Assembly: GCA_040902745.1 (NCBI GenBank)
Contig: JBBDWR010000011.1
Span: forward strand, 1-64,000
Length of the DNA stretch: 64,000 nt
Direction of reading: 5' to 3'
Source of the DNA: JBBDWR01 sp040902745
GTDB taxonomy: Bacteria; Actinomycetota; UBA4738; HRBIN12
The first letter of the stretch is position 1. The number at the start of each line of letters is the position of its first letter. A model generated the notes under the pieces. The model searched no databases, was not told where the DNA came from, and saw only the letters and a program-made list of their open reading frames with translations. The translations under genes and the position numbers were made by a program. This document shows, in pieces, positions 1 through 8,416 of the stretch.

Positions 1-1
1 C

Positions 2-73
2 GGGCGGTTAGCTCAGGGGGAGAGCGCTTCCTTGACACGGAAGAGGTCAGAGGTTCAAATCCTCTACCGCCCA
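2..73 (+). tRNA. tRNA-Val (anticodon GAC)
   Basis: A complete cloverleaf can be folded by eye. The acceptor stem pairs gggcggt with accgccc. The D arm is gctc/gagc. The anticodon stem cttcc/ggaag encloses the loop ttgacac, giving anticodon GAC (valine). The T arm agagg/cctct carries the loop ttcaaat, and the discriminator base is A. No CCA is encoded. No second tRNA follows. Confidence 0.97.
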
Positions 74-226
74 CGACAAACGGTTCTCGCGGAGCCGTTC
101 GCATACCGTTTCTGCATACGCGCTGTCCGCGCAACCCTTGAGAGCGGCGGCGTACCATGGGTGATTCTGGGAGCGGGTGCCGGTTGAGTCGGCGTATCAC
201 TGTCGGCTCCGGAGCAAGGGAGGGCG

Positions 227-595
227 ATGGTGGCCAACGAAGACATCATCCAGCTCGCGGCGAAGAACTCCGCGTTCCGGCGGGTGGCGCTGACCGGCGA
301 ACACAGCCAGGTCGTCCTCATGAGCATCCCGGAGGGTGGCGAGATCGGTGAAGAGACCCACCACGACGTCGATCAGGTGCTCGTCTTCGTGGCCGGCACC
401 GGGGAGGCGATCCTCGACGACGAGCACAGTGCGGTTCGCCCCGGACGACTCGTGTTCGTGCCGGCCGGAACCAAGCACAACTTCGTGAACTCCGGCAAGG
501 GTGAGCTCAAGCTCTACACCGTGTACGCGCCATGCGAGCATCCGGCGGGGACCGTTCACGAAACGAAGGCCGAGGCGGACGCCGCCGAACACTGA
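227..595 (+). CDS. Cupin-domain protein
   Basis: A 122-residue single-domain cupin. Motif 1 is visible around residues 40-60 (EETHHDVDQVLVFVAGTG), with the two histidines that normally start the metal site. Motif 2 is around residues 77-90 (RLVFVPAGTKHNFVN), with the PAG turn and the third histidine. The family folds as a small beta barrel that usually binds one metal ion; the substrate cannot be told from sequence. The ATG has a good ribosome-binding site (aagggagg) 6-7 bases upstream. It stands alone between the tRNA and an ABC exporter operon. It has no signal peptide, so it should be cytoplasmic. Confidence 0.85.
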   Translation: MVANEDIIQLAAKNSAFRRVALTGEHSQVVLMSIPEGGEIGEETHHDVDQVLVFVAGTGEAILDDEHSAVRPGRLVFVPAGTKHNFVNSGKGELKLYTVYAPCEHPAGTVHETKAEADAAEH

Positions 596-721
596 CCCCG
601 CCGGTGCAACAGTCCCCGGCATCGGCTCGCGAGCCGACTCGAACACCTGCAGGGATCGAGCCGCTGCTACCGTGAAATGTTCGTCGCACGAGCACCGGCG
701 ACCGGTCTTTGAGGGAGACCC

Positions 722-2486
722 ATGACGGATCAGGTCGATGATCGCCGCACGATCTTCGTGCGGGGGCTGCGGATCATCCGCGGCTACATCGCGACCCATC
801 CGCTGCCGTTCACGATCTCCGTGACCGGCGCGGCCGTATATGCGGGCGCGACGGTGGGCAGCACGGTGGTTCTCGGGCGGGTGACCGACGACGTCGTGAT
901 CCCTGCCTTCCGCGACGATCTGCGGACGGGCGCGCTGATCGCGGGAGTCGTGGCGGTCCTCGCGGTTGGCGCGATCAAGGCGCTCGGGATCGTCTTCCGT
1001 CGCTACTTCGCGGGCATGACCAGTGCCCGGGTCCAACGCACGCTCCGAAGCAGGATCGTCGATCGCTACCAGGAGCTGCCGCTCGCCTACCACCGCGCGC
1101 ATCCGACGGGGGAACTGATCGCGCACGCTGAGGCCGATGTCGAGGCGGCGACGGATGTGCTCAACCCGCTTCCGTTCTCGACCGCGGTCGTGTTGCTCGC
1201 CATCTTCGCCGTCATCTCCCTGCTCTTGACCGATGCCTGGCTCGCGCTGATCGGCTTCGCGATTCTGCCCACCCTGGCGATCCTCAACCGGCGATACACG
1301 CGCAAGGCGGAGGATCCCGCGATCAAAGCGCAGCAGAAGGTCGGTGAGGTGTCGTCGGTCGCGCACGAGAGCTTTGACGGTGCGCTCGTGGTCAAGACCC
1401 TGGGCCGCGAGGACGCCGAGGTGGCGCGGCTGGCCGTGAAGGCGCGGGAGCTGCGCGATCAACGCATCCGGCTCGGCAAGATGCGGGCCGCCTTCGAACC
1501 CTCGTTCGAGGCGCTGCCCAACCTCGGCATCATCTTGCTGCTGGCGGTCGGCGCCTGGCGCGTCTCGAACGGATCGATCTCCCCCAGGCGAGATCGTCCA
1601 GTTCGTCAGCCTGTTCCTGTTGCTCGCGTTCCCGATGCGATTGATCGGCTTCGTGCTCTCGGACATCCCACGCGCCGTCGTCGGGTACGAACGCATCGAG
1701 GGTGTTTTCGATGAGACCGCGACGATGGCGCCGGCGGCGGAGCGTCTCGATCTGCCGGAAGGCCCGCTCGGGGCGTCGGTTCGCTCGGTGCGTTTCGGCT
1801 ACGAGGACGTCCCGGTGCTGGACGGCTTGTCGTTCGAGGTGGCGCCCAACGAATCCGTAGCGCTCGTCGGTCAGACCGGCTCGGGCAAGAGCACCCTCGG
1901 GGAGCTGCTCGTTCGGCTGGCCGATCCGGACTCGGGTTCGATCCGGCTCGGGGGCGTCGACCTACGGCATCTGCCACCCGAGGAGATCCACGGGTCCACC
2001 GCGATCGCGTTTCAGGAGAGCTTCTTGTTCGCGACCACCGTCGAGGAGAACATCGGGTTCGGGACCAACGCGACACACGAAGAGATCCGCGACGCCGCGC
2101 GGCTCGCGCAGGCGGATCGCTTCGTCATGGAGCTGCCGAACGGGTACCAGACCGTCCTCGGCGAACGCGGCGTTACGTTGTCGGGCGGGCAACGGCAGCG
2201 GGTCGCGCTCGCGCGCGCGTTGATCCGCCGCCCACGCTTCCTGGTGCTGGACGACGCGACGTCGGCGGTCGATCCGACCGTCGAAGCGGCGATCCTCGAG
2301 GGACTGCTGCACGAAGTCGACACCACCCTTGTGGTGGTCGCGTACCGGCTGTCGACGATCGCGTTGGCCGACCGGGTCGTGTACCTCGACGGCGGCAGGG
2401 TGATCGCGGAAGGCCCCCATCACGAGCTGCTCGCACGTCCCGACTACGAGGCGATGGTGCGCGCCTACGAGCGGGGTGCGGCATGA
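722..2486 (+). CDS. ABC exporter subunit A (degenerate-site half), with a one-base frameshift
   Basis: First half-transporter of a heterodimeric type IV ABC exporter, about 587 residues if the frame is repaired. The reading frame from 722 (ATG after gagggagaccc) encodes membrane helices up to SNGSIS near 1580, then breaks at a run of five C (1581-1585). Removing one C restores PGEIVQFVSLFLLLAFPMR and joins the rest, which ends at 2486. The nucleotide-binding domain has Walker A GQTGSGKST (from about 1869) and a canonical LSGGQ (about 2178). The residue after Walker B is Asp not Glu (LDDATS, codon 2253-2255), and the H-switch is Tyr (VVAYRLS, codon 2343-2345). Those changes mark the degenerate ATP site of asymmetric exporters. 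A sequencing error in the C run is the simplest explanation, but a real frameshift cannot be excluded. Confidence 0.85.
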
Positions 2487-4387
2487 GTCCGATACGCCGT
2501 TCGGGCGATGACGAGCACGGGTCCATGCCCGCAGACCCGGCGGTCTTCGAGCCGACCGATGTGCTGGACGGAGAGGCGAGGGTGGAGCCGGCGTCACCGC
2601 CCGACGACGAGGTCGATCCAGAACTCAGCGGCGCGTGGCAGGTGCTCAAGCGAGGACTGCGCGAAACCCCGGAGATGCGTGTTGGCCTGTGGTTCACGGT
2701 GGCGCTGGCCCTGGTGATGACCGTTGGCCAGCTCTTGATCCCGATCCTGATCCAACAGATCGTGGATCACGGACTCGGGGGAGAAGAGGGATTTCGACCG
2801 TGGTTCGTCGGCACCGTGTGCGGGATCGGTGCGGTCGCCACGCTCGTCGTCTACCTCACGGGCCGCGCGGCGTTCGGACGGATGATCACCGCGAGCGAGA
2901 ACGCGCTGTGTTCGTTGCGGATCCGGGCGTTCGACCACATCCATCGCCTGTCGATCGCCGATCAGACCGCGGAGAAGCGCGGGACGTACGTGGCCCGCGT
3001 GACGGCGGACATCGAGACGATCGCGCAGTTTTTGGACTGGGGCGGCATGAGTTGGATCCTGGGGACCGCCTTGATGGTGGGCACGGCGGCGTTGATGTTC
3101 GTCTATTCCTGGCAACTCGCGCTGATCACCTTGTTCGTCGTCGCGCCACTCGGACTGGTATTGCGTCTGGTCCAACGAGGCCAGGCGCGCGCCTACGACC
3201 GGTTGCGCACCCGCGTGTCGCAGACGATGAGCGAGGTCTCCGAGAGCGTCATGGGCGCGGCGGTGGTGCGCGCGTACGGACTCCACGACCGGATGGACCG
3301 CCGGCTCAAGACCGCGATCGGGAACCAGTACCGCGCGCAGCTGCACGCCAACCGGTATCAGGCGACGATCTTTCCCCTGGGGGATCTGTTCGGTGCGGCG
3401 GCCGTCGCGGCGGTGCTGGCCGTCGGCGCATGGTGGGGACCCCGGTGGGGGCTCACCGATGGGCGACTCATCGCGTTCCTGTTCTTGGTGACGATCTTCT
3501 TGGGTCCGCTGGCGGAGCTGTCGGAGACCTTCGATCTCACACAGACGGCGATCGCCGGGTGGCGCAAGGTGCTGTCGGTGCTCGATGTTCCCGTCGACGT
3601 CCCGGACCCGGGTCCGGGTGTCGTCCTGTCGTCCGGACCGCTGGGCGTGCACACGGAAGGACTCGAGTTCCGCTACCGCGACGGACCGCTCGTGTTGCGT
3701 GGGATCGACGTCGAGATCCCGGCCGGATCGCGGATCGCGATCGTCGGCGAGACCGGATGCGGCAAGACCACCTTCGCCAAGCTGTTGTGCCGACTGGCCG
3801 ACCCGAGCGCGGGCCGGATCGCGATCGGCGGCAACGATCTGCGTTCGGTCGACGCTCGGTCGCGCCACCAGGCGATCCGGATGGTCCCGCAGGACGGGTT
3901 CTTGTTCGACACGACGGTTCTGGAGAATGTTCGCATGGGGCGCGAGGAGGCAACCGACGCCGAGATCGCGACCGCCTTCGACGATCTCGGGCTGCGGACC
4001 TGGCTGGATGCGCTGCCCGACGGTCTGCAGACGGTCGCCGGAGAACGTGGGGAGAGCTTGTCGGTCGGCGAGCGCCAGTTCGTGGCGCTGGCGCGGGCAG
4101 AGGTATCCGAGCCCGGGCTCTTGATCTTGGACGAGGCCACGAGCGCCGTCGATCCGGAGGCCGATCAGACGCTCACCGAGGCGCTACAGCGCCTGACGGT
4201 GGGCCGCACCACGATCACCATCGCGCACCGGCTGGTGACCGCCGAACGCGCGGATCGGATCCTGGTGTTCGATCGTGGACGCATCGTCGAGGACGGTGTG
4301 CATGAAGACTTGGCGCGGGCAGGGGGGGTCTATGCCGGTCTGTACGACAGCTGGCTGGGCAACACCCGCGCCGACGGCGCTGCGTAA
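2483..4387 (+). CDS. ABC exporter subunit B (consensus-site half)
   Basis: A 634-residue half-transporter, overlapping subunit A by four bases (ATGA), so the two are translationally coupled. Residues 1-50 form an acidic, variable N-terminus and may be partly untranslated if a later start is used. Six membrane helices follow, then a nucleotide-binding domain with Walker A GETGCGKTT, Walker B ILDEATSAVD with the catalytic Glu, and H-switch IAHRLVT. The signature is LSVGE (codons 4058-4072) instead of LSGGQ. In known heterodimers the weak signature faces the weak Walker B of the partner, exactly the pattern seen here. Function: ATP-driven export of an unknown lipid, drug or peptide across the cytoplasmic membrane. 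Confidence 0.92.
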   Translation: MSPIRRSGDDEHGSMPADPAVFEPTDVLDGEARVEPASPPDDEVDPELSGAWQVLKRGLRETPEMRVGLWFTVALALVMTVGQLLIPILIQQIVDHGLGGEEGFRPWFVGTVCGIGAVATLVVYLTGRAAFGRMITASENALCSLRIRAFDHIHRLSIADQTAEKRGTYVARVTADIETIAQFLDWGGMSWILGTALMVGTAALMFVYSWQLALITLFVVAPLGLVLRLVQRGQARAYDRLRTRVSQTMSEVSESVMGAAVVRAYGLHDRMDRRLKTAIGNQYRAQLHANRYQATIFPLGDLFGAAAVAAVLAVGAWWGPRWGLTDGRLIAFLFLVTIFLGPLAELSETFDLTQTAIAGWRKVLSVLDVPVDVPDPGPGVVLSSGPLGVHTEGLEFRYRDGPLVLRGIDVEIPAGSRIAIVGETGCGKTTFAKLLCRLADPSAGRIAIGGNDLRSVDARSRHQAIRMVPQDGFLFDTTVLENVRMGREEATDAEIATAFDDLGLRTWLDALPDGLQTVAGERGESLSVGERQFVALARAEVSEPGLLILDEATSAVDPEADQTLTEALQRLTVGRTTITIAHRLVTAERADRILVFDRGRIVEDGVHEDLARAGGVYAGLYDSWLGNTRADGAA

Positions 4388-4418
4388 CGACCGCGGCGGC
4401 GCTGCGTGGGAACCTTGC

Positions 4419-4424
4419 TACGGT
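4419..4424 (+). promoter_or_regulatory. -10 box, leaderless promoter of the DUF983 gene
   Basis: TACGGT followed by six bases and then the GTG at 4431. Transcription would start at or near the start codon. No Shine-Dalgarno sequence lies in between. Confidence 0.5.
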
Positions 4425-4430
4425 GGCTGG

Positions 4431-4940
4431 GTGAGCACCAACGGGCACGCCACGCCGCCCAACGGCGATCGCCGGGAGCCCTCGCTCGGCGACGTGCTCT
4501 CGACCCCGCAGGCGGAGAGATCGCACGCGGCGGCGGCGGCGTCGACGGCTCGCGACTTTCGGCCTGGGATCATCGCCGTCGTGCGGCGGGGCCTGTTGTG
4601 GCGGTGCCCGCGCTGCGGGGGTCGCGATCTGTTCGTCTCGTGGTTCGCGATCCGCGAGGCGTGTCCGACCTGCGCGTTGTCGCTGCAGCGTGAGGAGGGC
4701 GGGTTCCTCGGCGCGATGACGGTGAACTACCTGTTCACCGCGTTCGTCTTCGTCCTCGTGCTGGTGACCTGGTTGCTGATCGATCTGCCCGACGTCAACG
4801 TCGCCGCTCTCACGGCGACGAGCGCGGCGATCGTGGTGGTCGTCCCGTTGCTGTTCTTCCGATCGGCCAAGGTGATATGGGCCGGTGTGGAGTTCCTCGT
4901 GTGGCGGTCTCAGCCCGAACCCACTCCGCGACGTCGATGA
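4431..4940 (+). CDS. DUF983 zinc-ribbon membrane protein
   Basis: 169 residues from the GTG at 4431, which sits six bases after a TACGGT -10 box. A longer in-frame reading overlapping the ABC gene is possible but less likely. After about 55 low-complexity residues comes a zinc ribbon, RCPRCGGRDLF and ACPTCALSL, then two hydrophobic helices (VNYLFTAFVFVLVLVTWLL and a second one rich in V, A and L). This layout, four cysteines then two membrane spans, is that of DUF983, whose function is unknown. Its stop overlaps the start of the next gene (ATGA). Confidence 0.82.
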   Translation: MSTNGHATPPNGDRREPSLGDVLSTPQAERSHAAAAASTARDFRPGIIAVVRRGLLWRCPRCGGRDLFVSWFAIREACPTCALSLQREEGGFLGAMTVNYLFTAFVFVLVLVTWLLIDLPDVNVAALTATSAAIVVVVPLLFFRSAKVIWAGVEFLVWRSQPEPTPRRR

Positions 4941-6052
4941 GTCCGGCGATCAGGCGCGTCTCCGCGGCGGCGATCGGCCCCGACGTTCCTCGGTACCGCT
5001 ACACGGAGGCGCTCCCCGCACGGTTCACGACGACGACGATCGTGTGGATCGAGGACGCCGACGGCGCGGTCGGGATGGGCGGGTTCGACGGCGACTCCTT
5101 CGAAGACTTCGACCTCGCAGCACTCGAGACGATCCGCTCGGCGTCCCGCCCCTTGCTCGGGCGGGACGCGGACGATCGGGAAGGCGTGTTCAACGATCTG
5201 CGCTGGGGTGGTGTGAACCCATTTGCTCCCGGACCGCTCGGCGCGATCGACGTCGCTCTGTGGGATCTCGCCGCGCGCGTGGCCGAGCAGCCGTTGTTCC
5301 GGTTCCTCGGAGGTGAGCTCGACCGATTGCCCGCCTACGCCTCCGTGCCCACGCTCTCCGGGATCGACGATTACCTCGCGGTGCTCGCGGAGGTCGTGGC
5401 GGCGGGCCTCGGCGCCGCCAAACTGCACGCGAGCGGCGATCCGATCCGTGACGCGCAGCTGCATCGGGTCGTGCACGAGCACCATCCGGAGCTTGCACTG
5501 ATCCACGATGCGGAGGGTGTCTACGACCTCGACGGGGCGCTCGCCGTTGGCCGCGTATTGGACGAGACGGAGTGTCGCTGGTACGAGGCGCCGCTGTCGG
5601 ATTTCGATCTGCCCGGGTATCGGACGGTTCGAGCGGCGACGGCGACGCCGGTGCTTCCTGCGGGGGACGCGGTGTGGGAGCTGCGACAGTTCGAGGAGGT
5701 CCTGCGAGACCCCCCGTGGGATGCGATCCGCTCGGAGGTGGTTCACATCGGCGGCGTGACGCCGGCGATCGCGCTCAGCGGACTCGCGGCGAGTCGCGAC
5801 CTCGATATCGAGTGGGTGCACTACGGGCACTCGTTGCTGCAGGCCGTGAACCTGCACGTCTCGCTCGCGTTCGGGCGCACCACCTTGATCGAACAGGCTT
5901 ACCCGTCGCACGCGTGGGAGTTCGGGGTGATCGAGCCGATCCGACCGGACGCATCGGGGATCGTGCACGCCCCGACCGGACCCGGGCTCGGGCTCGACCT
6001 GGATGCGGACGCGATCGCCGCGGCGACGATCGCCGCCTTCGAGGTGTCCTGA
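4937..6052 (+). CDS. Mandelate racemase/muconate lactonizing enzyme family protein
   Basis: 371 residues from the ATG that overlaps the previous stop. It shows the enolase-superfamily plan: an N-terminal capping domain, then a TIM barrel with KLH where the family has KxK, HDAEG (first metal ligand), WYEAPLSD (second), PAGDAVWE (third, Asp for the usual Glu), VVHIGGVT, and HYGHS near the C-terminus. Members abstract the alpha proton of a carboxylate (racemases, cycloisomerases, acid-sugar dehydratases). The unusual KxH in place of KxK suggests an acid-sugar dehydratase-like or unassigned activity rather than muconate cycloisomerization. No sugar-catabolism genes lie nearby to narrow the substrate. 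Confidence 0.82.
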   Translation: MSPAIRRVSAAAIGPDVPRYRYTEALPARFTTTTIVWIEDADGAVGMGGFDGDSFEDFDLAALETIRSASRPLLGRDADDREGVFNDLRWGGVNPFAPGPLGAIDVALWDLAARVAEQPLFRFLGGELDRLPAYASVPTLSGIDDYLAVLAEVVAAGLGAAKLHASGDPIRDAQLHRVVHEHHPELALIHDAEGVYDLDGALAVGRVLDETECRWYEAPLSDFDLPGYRTVRAATATPVLPAGDAVWELRQFEEVLRDPPWDAIRSEVVHIGGVTPAIALSGLAASRDLDIEWVHYGHSLLQAVNLHVSLAFGRTTLIEQAYPSHAWEFGVIEPIRPDASGIVHAPTGPGLGLDLDADAIAAATIAAFEVS

Positions 6053-6186
6053 TCGTCCGGGTGACCAGGCCCGACGTGGGATGGTTCCGTCCGAGGTACG
6101 GTGGCACGATCCAAGACCGACGCGAACGGCTCCCGGCGCCCCGAGTCTGGGCTCGTGCCTGGAGGCCGCCGAAGAGAGGATCCACG

Positions 6187-6630
6187 ATGGCCCTGCTGCG
6201 TGAGGTGATCGAAGTCCCGACGCTGCTCCCCGAAGCGTTCGACTACGTCGCCGATTTCTCCAACGCAGAGGACTGGGATCCCGGGGTCGTGTCGTCCCGT
6301 CAGGCGGGGGAGCCCACCGCGCCGCGGATCGGGGCCGCCTACGACCTGGTCGTGCGGTTCCGCGGCAACGAGCAGCCGATGCGGTACGTGATCACGCAGT
6401 TGGAGCGGCCGTCCCGCATCGTGCTCAAGGGTGAGGGAACGAAGGTCGACGCGGTGGACACCATCGAGCTGCAGGAGTACGAGGGCGGTACGCGCGTGAT
6501 CTACGAGGCAGACCTTCACCTCAAGGGCGTGGCAAGGGTGGCGACGCCGTTCTTGGGGAGCGCCCTCGACGAGATGGGTAAGCGGGCGTTGGCGGGAATG
6601 CGATCGCGTCTCGCCGCGCTGGCACCCTAG
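6187..6630 (+). CDS. SRPBCC family protein (START-like)
   Basis: 147 residues from an ATG preceded by agagga. The sequence begins ALLREVIEVPTLLPEAFDYVADFSNAEDWD, the usual beta-strand and helix opening of the polyketide cyclase/START-like fold, and continues with an antiparallel sheet (YDLVVRFRGNEQPMRYVITQLE) and a C-terminal helix. Such proteins bind hydrophobic ligands in a deep pocket; many actinobacterial members are unassigned. A TACGGT box about 90 bases upstream could be the promoter. It is followed by a convergent hydrolase gene five bases away. Confidence 0.82.
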   Translation: MALLREVIEVPTLLPEAFDYVADFSNAEDWDPGVVSSRQAGEPTAPRIGAAYDLVVRFRGNEQPMRYVITQLERPSRIVLKGEGTKVDAVDTIELQEYEGGTRVIYEADLHLKGVARVATPFLGSALDEMGKRALAGMRSRLAALAP

Positions 6631-6634
6631 CCAC

Positions 6635-7300
6635 TTACCATCCCCGCGCTCTCCACACCTCGAGGTACGGACGCTCGCGACCGATCGTCGTATCAAGTCC
6701 GTGACCCGGGCAGACGCGCGTGTCGTCCGGCAGTTGAAACAGGCGGTCGAGTGAGTCCATCGCCTGGGTGAACCGAACCGGATCACCGTCGGTGTTTCCC
6801 GGACCGCCGGGGAACAGCACGTCGCCCGAGAACAGCGATCCATCGGCATCGAGCAGGTAGCACATGCTGCCCGGTGTGTGTCCCGGGGTGTGGATCGCGC
6901 GCAGGGTCGCATCGCCGACCCGCAGCTCGTCCCCTTCCACGATGTCGCGGGTGGCGACGGGCATGGGATCGGCTGGGTGGGAGTACACCGGACAGTCCAA
7001 GTGGGCAACGAGCTGTTTCAGCGCTCGCGTGTGATCGCGATGATCGTGCGTCTGCACGATCGCTCGAACGTCGAGGCCCTCGACGTCCCCGAGGATCCGA
7101 TCGGCTTCGTCTGCGGCATCCACCACGATGGCTTGCCCGCGCGAACGGATCACGTAGACGTTGTTGTCGAACGTGCCGACCGCGATCTTCACGACCGAGG
7201 TGGTGCCCACGTCCGGGTAGGAGTGCAGGGCTCCACCGGCGCGCACGAACCCGAACTCCGCTGTCTCGGGCGGACGCGGCGTCACGGGTCCTTCGTTCAT
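6635..7300 (-). CDS. Metallo-beta-lactamase-fold hydrolase (glyoxalase II-like)
   Basis: 221 residues. The binuclear metal motif THDHRDH is visible around residues 84-90, followed by further ligands in YSH, HTPGHTPG, FSGDVLF and PGHG. The order and spacing match the glyoxalase II/thioesterase branch of the superfamily, which hydrolyses thioesters such as lactoyl-thiols or acts on related substrates. The N-terminal lead of about 35 residues is longer than in minimal members. Cytoplasmic. It is transcribed divergently from the SOS-controlled radical SAM gene. Confidence 0.88.
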   Translation of the reverse strand: MNEGPVTPRPPETAEFGFVRAGGALHSYPDVGTTSVVKIAVGTFDNNVYVIRSRGQAIVVDAADEADRILGDVEGLDVRAIVQTHDHRDHTRALKQLVAHLDCPVYSHPADPMPVATRDIVEGDELRVGDATLRAIHTPGHTPGSMCYLLDADGSLFSGDVLFPGGPGNTDGDPVRFTQAMDSLDRLFQLPDDTRVCPGHGLDTTIGRERPYLEVWRARGW

Positions 7301-7370
7301 TCGCGGCGCTCCTCCTGAAGGACGCTGTTCTGGTCGCCTTCACCCTGCAAGAGGGGGCGGCTTGCGGCAA

Positions 7371-7386
7371 TCGAACATATGTTCTA
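7371..7386. promoter_or_regulatory. SOS box (LexA operator) before the radical SAM gene
   Basis: TCGAACATATGTTCTA matches the actinobacterial LexA box TCGAAC-N4-GTTCGA in 14 of 16 positions, including GAAC-R-N-N-Y-GTTC. It overlaps the -10 box TATCGT (7385-7390), a position suited to repression of the gene starting at 7401. Confidence 0.85.
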
Positions 7387-7390
7387 TCGT
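7385..7390 (+). promoter_or_regulatory. -10 box of the radical SAM gene
   Basis: TATCGT lies ten bases before the ATG at 7401 and partly inside the LexA box, so LexA binding would block it. Confidence 0.5.
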
Positions 7391-7400
7391 GGGGAATCGC

Positions 7401-8390
7401 ATGCCCTTTGACCAGCAGCTTTTCGAGCTCCGCCGGGTGCAGTCCGACACCCCGGAATTCCGGGGTGTCACCTTCATCGAGGCGGAGTGCAAGACGATCA
7501 TCAACAAGGTCGCCGGCAATTCGCTGCCCTTCTCGTGGACGATCAATCCGTATCGCGGGTGCACGCACGCTTGCGTCTATTGCTTCGCGCGGCCGACCCA
7601 CACCTACCTCGACCTCGGGGCGGGTCGGGACTTCGACACCAAGATCGTCGTCAAGGTGAACGCACCCGACGTTCTCCGCCGCCAACTCGCAGCCAAGCGC
7701 TGGAGGGGCGAGGCGATCGCCATGGGCACCAATACCGATCCATACCAACGCGCCGAAGGCCGATATCGGCTGATGCCGCGGATCATCGCCGCGCTCACCG
7801 ACTACCACAACCCTTTCTCGATCCTGACCAAGGGGACGCTGGTGTTGCGTGACCTCGATCTGTTGGTCGACGCCGCCCGGGTGAGCGATGTCTCCACCGC
7901 CTTCTCGATCGGAACGCTCGACGAGGATGTCTGGCGTCGCACCGAGCCGGGTACCCCGCATCCACGCAAGCGGATCGAGGCCGTGGCTCAGCTCAACGCG
8001 GCGGGCATCCCGTGCGGGGTGCTGATCGCACCCGTGCTTCCGGGGATCAGCGACCACCCGCGCCAGCTCCGTGAGGTGGTTCGAGCGGCGATCGATGCCG
8101 GTGCGACGCACGCATCGCCGATCCTGCTGCACCTGCGCCCCGGTGTGCGTGAGGAATTCCTTCCCTGGCTCGCCGAGGAGTACCCGGAGCTCGTGACCCG
8201 GTACGAACAGATGTACGCCCGCGCCTACGCGACCGCGGGCGACCGCAAGGCGCTCGGACGCACGGTCGCCGGTATCGCGCGAGCGCTGGGAGGATTCGGG
8301 CCGGGGGATCGGGGGGTCCGCCGCTTCGGGCGCGACAACGGTCCCGGATCCGAAGCACAGCCGGTCGCCAAGCAGCTCAAGCTCGTCTGA
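7401..8390 (+). CDS. Rv2578c-type radical SAM protein (SplB-like)
   Basis: 329 residues from the ATG at 7401; the earlier in-frame TTG lies upstream of the LexA box and is unlikely. The radical SAM cluster motif CTHACVYC (about residues 54-61) binds the 4Fe-4S cluster that cleaves S-adenosylmethionine. Sequence phrases such as INPYRGC and AMGTNTDPYQ and the overall length fit the Rv2578c family, related to spore photoproduct lyase-like proteins (COG1533). A near-perfect SOS box covers the promoter, which supports a role in the DNA-damage response; the actual lesion or substrate is not known. It needs Fe-S assembly, which the suf operon of this window could supply. Confidence 0.9.
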   Translation: MPFDQQLFELRRVQSDTPEFRGVTFIEAECKTIINKVAGNSLPFSWTINPYRGCTHACVYCFARPTHTYLDLGAGRDFDTKIVVKVNAPDVLRRQLAAKRWRGEAIAMGTNTDPYQRAEGRYRLMPRIIAALTDYHNPFSILTKGTLVLRDLDLLVDAARVSDVSTAFSIGTLDEDVWRRTEPGTPHPRKRIEAVAQLNAAGIPCGVLIAPVLPGISDHPRQLREVVRAAIDAGATHASPILLHLRPGVREEFLPWLAEEYPELVTRYEQMYARAYATAGDRKALGRTVAGIARALGGFGPGDRGVRRFGRDNGPGSEAQPVAKQLKLV

Positions 8391-8402
8391 GACATGCTCC
8401 GG

Positions 8403-8408
8403 TACCCT
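8403..8408 (+). promoter_or_regulatory. -10 box, leaderless promoter of the zinc-ribbon gene
   Basis: TACCCT with eight bases before the ATG at 8417 and no Shine-Dalgarno sequence. Confidence 0.5.
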
Positions 8409-8416
8409 GTCGTCCC

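Noticed and set aside
197..1696. Long minus-strand open frame opposite the cupin and ABC genes
   Set aside because: Low-complexity Arg/Glu/Asp-rich translation with no family motifs, antisense to clear genes; a GC-driven shadow frame.
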